Assembly: GCF_007197575.1 (NCBI RefSeq) | Contig: NZ_CP041616.1 | Coordinates: forward strand, 496,001-560,000 | Length of the DNA: 64,000 nucleotides | Direction: 5' to 3' | Origin: Ornithinimicrobium ciconiae | GTDB taxonomy: Bacteria > Actinomycetota > Actinomycetes > Actinomycetales > Dermatophilaceae | Part shown: piece after piece, positions 58,034 through 64,000 of the stretch | Numbering within the stretch: the first letter of the stretch is position 1 | Layout: every line of letters starts with the position of its first letter | The notes under the pieces: model-generated | The model's database searches: none | What the model saw: the letters and a program-made list of their open reading frames with translations, nothing else | Told to the model about the DNA's origin: nothing | Position numbers and translations under genes: made by a program

Positions 58034-58984
58034 GTGCTGCTCCGCGTCCTGCAACGCTTCCTGGTGCTGGTGGCCAGCCTCGCCGTGGCCTCGGTGCTGG
58101 TGTTTGCGTTCATGCAGGTGCTGCCGGGAGATCCGGCACGGATCGCGCTGGGGATGAACTCCTCGGAGGAGTCCGTGGCCCGGTTGCGCGAGCAGTTCGG
58201 CCTGGACCGACCGCTGCTCGTGCAGTATGCCGACTGGTTGCGTGGGTTGTTCACCCTGGACCTGGGCGTGGAGTGGGTCAGCAAGGCCCCCATCGCCCCG
58301 CAACTGGTGGACCGGTTTGCGGTCACCGCGTGGCTCGTCGGGGTCTCCATGATCCTGGCGCTGGTCATCGCGCTGCCGGTCGGCACCTGGATGGCCGTGC
58401 GGCACCGCCACGCGGACGGCGTGGCGCTGTCGGCCCTGTCCCAGGTCGGCGTGGCGGTCCCCGCCTTCCTGGCCGGCATCATCCTGATCACCTACTTCTC
58501 CAAGCAGCTGCAGTGGTTCCCCTCCGGCGGGTGGGTGCCCCCGGCCCAGGACCCGGTCGAGTTCCTGCGCCGGCTCGCGCTGCCAGCGATCTCGCTGGCC
58601 CTGGTGCAGGCCTCCGTGCTGGCCCGTTATGTCCGCTCGGCGGTCCTCGACGTGCTGCGCGAGGACTATCTGCGCACCGCCCGGGCCAAGGGGCTGCGCC
58701 CGATGCAGGCGCTGACCCGGCACGGGCTGCGCAACGCCGCGGTGCCGATCGTGACCATCCTGGGTCTGCAGCTGGCGACCCTGCTCATCGGTGCGGTCGT
58801 CGTGGAGCGGGTCTTCGTCATCCCCGGTCTGGGCAGCTTCCTGCTCGACTCGGTCGCCTCACGCGAGCTGATCACCGTGCAGACCATCGTGATGGTCCTG
58901 GTCGCGGCCGTGCTCATCATCAACTTCCTGGTCGACACGCTCTATCTGCTCATCGACCCACGACTGCGCACAGGAGCCCGCTGA
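58034..58984 (+). CDS. Peptide/nickel ABC transporter permease (DppB-type)
   Basis: The 316-residue inner-membrane permease has six TM helices. The first is preceded by RVLQRFLVLVASLAVASVL. The family motif PGDPARIALGMNSSEESV follows, and the cytoplasmic EAA-like loop is DYLRTARAKGLRPMQALTRHGLRNA. The C-terminal helix pair includes GLGSFLLDSVASRELITVQ. It pairs with the next gene to form the channel. The GTG has a GAGG-like site close upstream. The stop overlaps the next start by 1 bp. Confidence 0.94.
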   Translation: MLLRVLQRFLVLVASLAVASVLVFAFMQVLPGDPARIALGMNSSEESVARLREQFGLDRPLLVQYADWLRGLFTLDLGVEWVSKAPIAPQLVDRFAVTAWLVGVSMILALVIALPVGTWMAVRHRHADGVALSALSQVGVAVPAFLAGIILITYFSKQLQWFPSGGWVPPAQDPVEFLRRLALPAISLALVQASVLARYVRSAVLDVLREDYLRTARAKGLRPMQALTRHGLRNAAVPIVTILGLQLATLLIGAVVVERVFVIPGLGSFLLDSVASRELITVQTIVMVLVAAVLIINFLVDTLYLLIDPRLRTGAR

Positions 58985-59802
58985 TGGGCGGCCGGCGGCT
59001 CAACGCCCCGCTCCTCATCGGCGGGGCGCTGGTCCTGCTGGTGGTGGCGATGGCGCTGATCTCCTACGTCTGGACGCCCTACGAGTTCAAGTACCTCCCC
59101 GTCCCTAAGGAGCAGACCCCCAATGCGGAGCACTGGTTGGGCACCGACCGCTCTGCCCGTGACGTGCTCACCCAGATCCTGCTCGGTGCCCGCACCACCC
59201 TCCTCGTCGGTCTCGTCGCGGTCGCCGTCGCGGCGGTGATCGGCGTCCCGATCGGCATCCTCGCGGCGATGTCACCGGGCTGGTTCGGTCAGCTGGTCAT
59301 GCGCGGCAACGACATCCTGCTGGCCTTCCCGGCGCTGCTGCTGGCGATCATGTTCTCCGCGATCTATGGCGGGGGCACGGTCGTGGCCATGATCGCGATC
59401 GGCATCGCCACGATCCCGGCGTTCGCGCGGGTGGTGCGCTCAGGGGCCTTGCAGGTGGTCAACACCGAGTATGTCGCTGCCGCCCGGATCGCCGGCCGCG
59501 GACCGCTCCCGATCGCCTGGCAGCACGTGCTGCCCAATGTGGTCGGCCTGGTCATCGTGCAGGCCTCGGTCTCCTTCGCCATCGCGATCCTGGCCGAGGC
59601 GGCGCTGTCCTATCTCGGGCTGGGCACCCCGACCGGTGAGCCCTCGTGGGGGCGGATGCTGCTGGAGTCCCAGAACGTGCTGCACCGCTCGCCGCACCTG
59701 GCGGTCATCCCCGGCGCGGCGATCGCGCTGGCGGTGCTGGGTTTCAACCTCTTCGGTGACGGACTGCGCGACTACCTCGACCCCAAGCTGGAGGGGCGAT
59801 GA
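58984..59802 (+). CDS. Peptide/nickel ABC transporter permease (DppC-type)
   Basis: The 272-residue second permease has the DppC pattern: an N-terminal TM helix, HWLGTDRSARDVLTQILLGA, and ILAAMSPGWFGQLVMRGNDILLAFP. The EAA loop is EYVAAARIAGRGPLPIAWQHVLPN, and the C-terminus is FNLFGDGLRDYLDPKL. The N-terminal cytoplasmic segment is short. Its stop overlaps the start of the first ATPase gene (ATGA). Confidence 0.94.
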   Translation: MGGRRLNAPLLIGGALVLLVVAMALISYVWTPYEFKYLPVPKEQTPNAEHWLGTDRSARDVLTQILLGARTTLLVGLVAVAVAAVIGVPIGILAAMSPGWFGQLVMRGNDILLAFPALLLAIMFSAIYGGGTVVAMIAIGIATIPAFARVVRSGALQVVNTEYVAAARIAGRGPLPIAWQHVLPNVVGLVIVQASVSFAIAILAEAALSYLGLGTPTGEPSWGRMLLESQNVLHRSPHLAVIPGAAIALAVLGFNLFGDGLRDYLDPKLEGR

Positions 59803-60836
59803 GCATCCCACCCACCCCAGCGAGCGCACCGGGTGGCGGTGCGAGCGTCCTCAGCGTCACGGGACTGGACGTGCGGGCCGGCTCGACGCAGTTGCTGCAC
59901 GACGTGACCTTCGCCATCAACCGCGGGGAGCGGGTCGGGCTCATCGGCGAGTCCGGGTCGGGCAAGTCCCTCACCGCGCTCGCGGTCATGGGACTGCTCG
60001 CGGAGGGACTGACCGCCACCGGCGAGGTCCGCCTGGCCGGGCAGGACAAGGAGCTGCTCGGTGCCTCCGAGGGGCGCCTGAGCCACATCCGCGGCAACGA
60101 CATGGCGATGATCTTCCAGGAGCCGATGACGGCCCTGAACCCGACGATGAAGGTCGGCGCCCAGGTGGCCGAGGTGATGACCCTGCACGGCACCGCCAAC
60201 CGGCGGGCAGCGGCACGGCGCGCGGTCGACCTGCTCGGGCACGTGGGACTCCCCGACGCCGCGGCGGTGGCGCGCTCCTATCCCCATCAGCTCTCCGGCG
60301 GCCAGCGTCAACGGGTGGTCGCTGCGATCGCGCTGGCCAACGACCCGCTGCTGCTGGTTTGCGACGAGCCGACCACCGCGCTGGACGTGACGGTGCAGGC
60401 CCTCGTGCTCGACCTCATCGTCAGCGGCGTGGAGGAACGCGACGCGGCGATGCTCTTCATCACCCACGACCTGGCCGTCGTCGCCACCGTCTGCGAGCGG
60501 GTGCTGGTGATGTATGGCGGACGCATCGTCGAGGCTGGCCCCGTCACCGAGGTGCTGGGCAACCCGCAGCACCGCTACACGCAGGGGCTGGTCGCGGCCA
60601 GCGACCTGGAGCGGGCGCGCGGTGCGAGTCAGCGCGAGCCGTTGCCGACGATCGCCGGCAACGTGCCCCCGGCTGGACGGTTCCCCGACGGGTGCGTCTT
60701 CCGCAACCGGTGTGACTTTGCGACGACCGCTTGCGAGGAGTTGCCGCCGTGGACCCCCCGCGGCGACCACGAGGCTGGGGAGCGAGCCTTCGGCTACGCC
60801 TGCTTCCACCCGGTGGCAGGTGAGACCGATGAGTGA
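59799..60836 (+). CDS. Peptide/nickel ABC transporter ATPase (DppD-type)
   Basis: The 345-residue ATPase has Walker A LIGESGSGKSLTALAVM, Q-loop MIFQEPMTALNP, signature SYPHQLSGGQRQRVV, Walker B LLLVCDEPTTALD and switch FITHDLAVVA. The C-terminal oligopeptide-transporter extension carries three Cys residues (CVFRNRCDFATTAC), typical of the family and capable of binding an iron-sulfur cluster. Coupled to the permease by an ATGA overlap, and its stop overlaps the next ATPase start by 8 bp. Confidence 0.94.
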   Translation: MSIPPTPASAPGGGASVLSVTGLDVRAGSTQLLHDVTFAINRGERVGLIGESGSGKSLTALAVMGLLAEGLTATGEVRLAGQDKELLGASEGRLSHIRGNDMAMIFQEPMTALNPTMKVGAQVAEVMTLHGTANRRAAARRAVDLLGHVGLPDAAAVARSYPHQLSGGQRQRVVAAIALANDPLLLVCDEPTTALDVTVQALVLDLIVSGVEERDAAMLFITHDLAVVATVCERVLVMYGGRIVEAGPVTEVLGNPQHRYTQGLVAASDLERARGASQREPLPTIAGNVPPAGRFPDGCVFRNRCDFATTACEELPPWTPRGDHEAGERAFGYACFHPVAGETDE

Positions 60837-61854
60837 CGAGGACACGGCACACGACGCGCCCGGTCGGGGTGAATCGCCGCAACCTGGTGCTCTCGGTGAG
60901 GGCGAAAACGCGCAACACGCCGCGCCCGGTCGGGAGGTGGCCATCAGCCTGCGCGGGGTGCACCGAGAGTTCCGGCGGCCCCGCACCTCCCTGACCCGCC
61001 CGGGTGCGGTGGTGCACGCGGTGCGCGACGTGAGCCTGGAGATCCCGGCCGGGGTCCGGTTCGGCCTGGTGGGGGAGTCGGGCTCGGGCAAGACGACACT
61101 GCTGAAGATGATCAGCGGGCTCGACCACCCCACCTCCGGTGAGGTGCTCATCGAGGGCCAACCCATCCACGGCCGCTCCCAGCGTCAGCTGAAGTGGCTG
61201 CGCCGCCGCCTGCAACTGGTCTTTCAGGACCCGATGAGCTCGCTGGACCCTCGCATGAGGGTCCGCGAAATCATCGCTGAGCCCCTTGTCGCACAAGGGA
61301 TTCCGCGAGGGTCCACAGTTGACGAGCTGCTGGAGCGGGTGGGCCTCCCGGCGGACTCCGCCCGACGGTTCCCCCATCAGTTCAGTGGCGGTCAGCGGCA
61401 ACGGATCTCGGTGGCCCGGGCCCTGGCGCCGGACCCGCACATCCTGATCGCCGACGAGCCGGTCAGCGCCCTGGACGTCTCGGTGCGCGCGCAGGTGCTC
61501 AACCTGATCGACGAGGTGGTCGACGGCTTCGATCTGACCCTGGTCTTCGTCTCCCACGACCTGTCGGTGGTGCGGCACGTCTGCGAGCAGGTCGCCGTGA
61601 TGCGGGCCGGTCAGATCGTCGAGGTCGGACCGACCGAGCAGCTCTACGAGGACCCGCAGCACCCCTACACCCGACAGCTGCTGGCCTCCGTGCCACGGCT
61701 GGGGGCAGCGCTGGCCGGTCGCTCCGCCGCCGAGCTGGCCGCCCGGACGAGGGCCGCGCTGCAGGCCGAGGGGGTGGGGGAGGACGAGGTCGACGCCGTG
61801 GTCGATGATGAGCCTCGACCCACCCTGCCCAGTGAGGAGGATCCCCATGCCTGA
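60829..61854 (+). CDS. Peptide/nickel ABC transporter ATPase (DppF-type)
   Basis: The 341-residue second ATPase has Walker A LVGESGSGKTTLLKMI, Q-loop LVFQDPMSSLDPRM, signature RRFPHQFSGGQRQRIS, Walker B HILIADEPVSALD and switch FVSHDLSVVRHV. The N-terminal 35 residues are hydrophilic and absent from many homologues. The family's C-terminal Cys motif is lacking here, replaced by an Ala/Glu-rich tail. Coupled at both ends by 8-bp overlaps to the first ATPase and the M20 peptidase. Confidence 0.93.
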   Translation: MSDEDTAHDAPGRGESPQPGALGEGENAQHAAPGREVAISLRGVHREFRRPRTSLTRPGAVVHAVRDVSLEIPAGVRFGLVGESGSGKTTLLKMISGLDHPTSGEVLIEGQPIHGRSQRQLKWLRRRLQLVFQDPMSSLDPRMRVREIIAEPLVAQGIPRGSTVDELLERVGLPADSARRFPHQFSGGQRQRISVARALAPDPHILIADEPVSALDVSVRAQVLNLIDEVVDGFDLTLVFVSHDLSVVRHVCEQVAVMRAGQIVEVGPTEQLYEDPQHPYTRQLLASVPRLGAALAGRSAAELAARTRAALQAEGVGEDEVDAVVDDEPRPTLPSEEDPHA

Positions 61855-63061
61855 GGGTGACCTGCCGGCATACCGTCCGTTGGTGATCGACGAGGAGGCG
61901 GTGGTGGCCTTCACGCAGGAGCTGGTGCGGATCCGCTCGGTCAACGACCCGAGCGCCGGCACCGCCGAGGCCGAGGCAGCCGCGCTGGTCGAGCAGCGGA
62001 TGCGGGACCTCGGGTGGGATCCCGAGGTGAGCGAGGTCGCGCCCGGACGGCCCAATGTGGTGGCGGTCATCGCTGGCGGCGGCGGTCCCGGCCCCACCCT
62101 CATGCTCGAGGGACACACCGACGTGGTGACCGAGGGCGACCTCGCGGCGTGGAGCTTCGACCCCTACGCCGGTGACATCGTGGACGGTCAGCTCCGGGGG
62201 CGCGGCAGCGCCGACATGAAGGCCGGTGTGGCCGCGATGATCTATGCCGCCAAGGCGCTGGTCGACGCCGGGCCCTTCCCCGGGCGGCTCGTGCTCGCTG
62301 CCCTGGTCGACGAGGAGGGCCTGATGCTCGGCGCCAAGGCGTTCGCCCGCACACCGTTGGCCGCGCAGATCGACGGCGCGATCTGCTGCGAGCCGGAGGC
62401 GGGCGAGATCTGCGCCGTCTCCAAGGGCGCGGTGCGGCTGCTCATCCGGTTCGAGGGGGCGATGGCACACGGCGCGATGCCACAGCACGCCCGCAACCCC
62501 GTGCCGGTCGCGGCCGAGTTCATCCGCCGGGTCGCTGACGTCGAGGCCCAGCTGCTGACTCGGCACGGGGTCCACGAACACCTCGGGCAGGTCTTCATCA
62601 CCCCCACGGTCGTGCAGGCCGGGGACACCGACCAGATCAACGTGATCCCGGCGGTGGCCCTCGTCTGCCTGGACATCCGCACCATTCCCGGCGTCGACCA
62701 CGTCGCCCTCGACGGTGAGCTCACCGAGCTGGCCGGACGCTGCGGCGAGGGCGCCGGGGTCACCGCCACCGTCGAGGTCATCGACGACCGTCCCCCGGTG
62801 GACACCCCCGTCGACCACCCCATGATCGTCGCGCTCGCGGCCGCCCACGAGGCGGTCACCGGCGAGCCGGCGGTCTATGGCGGGGTGCCCGGGGCGACCG
62901 ACGGCACGATCCTGACCCGGGACGCCGGCATCCCGACCGTCGTCTACGGCCCCGGTGGCAAGTGGATCGCCCACCAGGCCGATGAGTATGTCGAGGTGTC
63001 GGAAATCATCCAGGCCACCTCGGTCTATGCCGAGGCGGCGCGACGGTTCCTCCACGGGTGA
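61847..63061 (+). CDS. M20-family metallopeptidase/deacylase
   Basis: The 404-residue cytoplasmic zinc hydrolase resembles ArgE/DapE-type deacylases and dipeptidases. Metal ligands lie in MLEGHTDVV (His, Asp), RGRGSADMKAGVA (bridging Asp) and LVDEEGLMLGAKAF (catalytic and metal-binding Glu pair). The late His is in GKWIAHQADEYV. GAGGAGG lies 6 nt before the ATG. Encoded at the end of the transporter operon, it probably hydrolyses imported peptides or N-acyl amino acids, which hints that the transporter's substrate is peptide rather than nickel. Confidence 0.9.
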   Translation: MPEGDLPAYRPLVIDEEAVVAFTQELVRIRSVNDPSAGTAEAEAAALVEQRMRDLGWDPEVSEVAPGRPNVVAVIAGGGGPGPTLMLEGHTDVVTEGDLAAWSFDPYAGDIVDGQLRGRGSADMKAGVAAMIYAAKALVDAGPFPGRLVLAALVDEEGLMLGAKAFARTPLAAQIDGAICCEPEAGEICAVSKGAVRLLIRFEGAMAHGAMPQHARNPVPVAAEFIRRVADVEAQLLTRHGVHEHLGQVFITPTVVQAGDTDQINVIPAVALVCLDIRTIPGVDHVALDGELTELAGRCGEGAGVTATVEVIDDRPPVDTPVDHPMIVALAAAHEAVTGEPAVYGGVPGATDGTILTRDAGIPTVVYGPGGKWIAHQADEYVEVSEIIQATSVYAEAARRFLHG

Positions 63062-63098
63062 TGCGGACCCGCGGGACGTGTCGGCATACCGGCCTGGC

Positions 63099-63104
63099 TA
63101 GGGT
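63099..63104 (+). promoter_or_regulatory. -10 hexamer of a leaderless promoter (DsbA-like gene)
   Basis: TAGGGT ends 6 nt before the GTG at 63111. Confidence 0.62.
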
Positions 63105-63110
63105 GGCGGG

Positions 63111-64000
63111 GTGAGCACACCGTCGGGGCAGGGGCCGCGCGGCGACGACCAGTCCAGCGCCCCGATCGCCCCCATCCCGCAGCAGTCCGGTCAGCACAAG
63201 AGCAACACCGCCAGCATCATGTGGGCGATCGCGACGATCGTGGTCGCGCTGGTCGGAGGCTTCCTGATCTACACGGCGATCACGCAGGACGACGAGCCCG
63301 CAGAGGCCGGCCCCGGCTCGTCAGCGGACTCCACCGCAGACTCGGAGACCGACGCCTCCCAGGAACTGACCGAGGCTGACCCGACCGAGGCTGACCCGGC
63401 TGGTGAGACTCCCGAGCCGGGCACCGGTGCCGGGACCGCACAGGCCGCCCCGGAGTCCGCGGCGGCGCCGACGGCCGCCCCCGAGGAGCCAGCGACCGAG
63501 CGGCCCACGCTGTCCGACGAGCAGCGCCAGTTCCTGCTCGACCTGCCCCGACGTGAGGCCGATGACCCGCTGGCCAAGGGTGACGTGGACGCGCCGGTCG
63601 TGATCATCGAGTATGCCGACTACCGCTGCCCGTTCTGCGCCTCCTGGGGTCGGGACGTCCAGCCCGCCCTGCAGGACCTCATCGACGACGGCACCGTCCG
63701 CTTCGAGTTCCGCGACCGGGTCCTGTTCGGGGAGGACTCCGAGGCCACCGCCCTCGCCGCGCGGGCGGCCGGGGAGCAGGGAATGTACTGGGAATACCAC
63801 GACGCGGTCTTCGCCGCGGCGCCCGACAGTGGCCACCCGGACATGCCGCGGGAGAAGCTGCTCGGCCTCGCCGAGGACATCGGCATCCCCGACCTGGCCA
63901 GCTTCGAGGCCGACCTGGACTCCGACGAGCTGCGCGAGGCGATGGAGGCCGACAACGCCGAGGCCGACTCGCTGGGGGTGCGGTCCACACCGACCTTCCT
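63111..64000 (+). CDS. DsbA-family thioredoxin-fold protein, membrane-anchored (partial, runs off the edge)
   Basis: The visible 296 residues have no stop before the window ends. They begin with a hydrophilic segment and one TM helix (MWAIATIVVALVGGFLIYTA, residues ~36-55). A Pro/Ala/Glu/Thr-rich extracytoplasmic linker follows, to about residue 140. A thioredoxin-like domain then starts with PVVIIEYADYRCPFCASWGRDV, whose CPFC is the redox pair. Later segments (FRDRVLFGEDSEATALAARAA, GMYWEYHDAVF) match DsbA/MdbA-type disulfide oxidoreductases. The visible end, SLGVRSTPTFL, contains the cis-Pro loop, so only a short C-terminus is missing. It probably forms or isomerises disulfides in exported proteins. 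The start is fixed by the leaderless promoter. Confidence 0.9.
   Translation, partial: MSTPSGQGPRGDDQSSAPIAPIPQQSGQHKSNTASIMWAIATIVVALVGGFLIYTAITQDDEPAEAGPGSSADSTADSETDASQELTEADPTEADPAGETPEPGTGAGTAQAAPESAAAPTAAPEEPATERPTLSDEQRQFLLDLPRREADDPLAKGDVDAPVVIIEYADYRCPFCASWGRDVQPALQDLIDDGTVRFEFRDRVLFGEDSEATALAARAAGEQGMYWEYHDAVFAAAPDSGHPDMPREKLLGLAEDIGIPDLASFEADLDSDELREAMEADNAEADSLGVRSTPTF

Noticed and set aside
1-64000. tRNA, rRNA or riboswitch genes
   Set aside because: No T-loop GGTTCGAAT-type motif with a flanking cloverleaf and no rRNA-like or known riboswitch core was found by reading both strands. A covariance-model search would be needed to exclude small RNAs.

Overview
The window comes from a high-GC Gram-positive actinobacterium. 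GTG starts are frequent, many promoters sit directly against the start codon (leaderless), and the gene content is typical of the phylum: a mycothiol-dependent DinB-fold enzyme, a fused CopD/CtaG protein, a DUF222/HNH endonuclease, DUF3817 and DUF6458 membrane proteins, and PaaN. An Intrasporangiaceae/Ornithinimicrobiaceae-like member of the Micrococcales is my inference from style and content, not a proven placement. I saw no tRNA, rRNA, CRISPR array, integrase or complete insertion sequence.

Layout. 0.1-14.2 kb is a surface-polysaccharide block: an OafA-type acyltransferase with a periplasmic SGNH half, a GT4 enzyme, a 1634-residue polypeptide with three glycosyltransferase-like modules plus a small membrane partner, UDP-GlcNAc 2-epimerase (WecB), and two more GT-B proteins. 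14.2-19.5 kb holds phenylacetate-type genes (paaI, paaH, paaN) mixed with a nucleotidyltransferase and membrane proteins. 19.6-26.8 kb is mixed housekeeping: a Nudix hydrolase, a solute-binding/VWA fusion, small membrane proteins, dienelactone hydrolase, a holin-superfamily protein, a HisC-type aminotransferase and an FGGY kinase. 27.0-30.8 kb is a 2-oxoacid dehydrogenase E1alpha/E1beta/E2 operon. 31-35 kb has a VOC protein, a secreted nuclease with a coiled-coil and Pro-rich tail, and a DUF222/HNH protein.

35.0-40.3 kb is the most unusual block. It is a tightly coupled run of SnoaL-like protein, PaaK/CapK-like adenylate-forming ligase, two paralogous small alpha/beta-barrel proteins, a GNAT-like acyltransferase and an Acg-like nitroreductase. 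I recognise no described pathway with this composition and rank it as the best candidate for an undescribed system. It is followed by a large membrane protein, a three-gene operon of membrane-anchored proteins on the opposite strand, and a lipoprotein with a heptad repeat.

44.7-56.1 kb carries the mycothiol-type enzyme, CopD/CtaG, a nitrilase-family amidase, a metal-receptor-like protein, a class III-type sirtuin, a FadE5-like acyl-CoA dehydrogenase with palindromic operator candidates, a two-component system and the ABC-2 exporter divergent from it. 56.4-63.1 kb is a complete peptide/nickel-type ABC importer with an M20 peptidase. A DsbA-like thioredoxin-fold protein runs off the right edge.

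Two themes run across the window. First, at least sixteen genes have a TANNNT-like hexamer 6-8 nt before the start codon, which indicates leaderless transcription and fixes their starts. Second, short tandem repeats of 15-37 bp, each with a different unit, occur at gene ends, upstream of promoters and inside coding regions.
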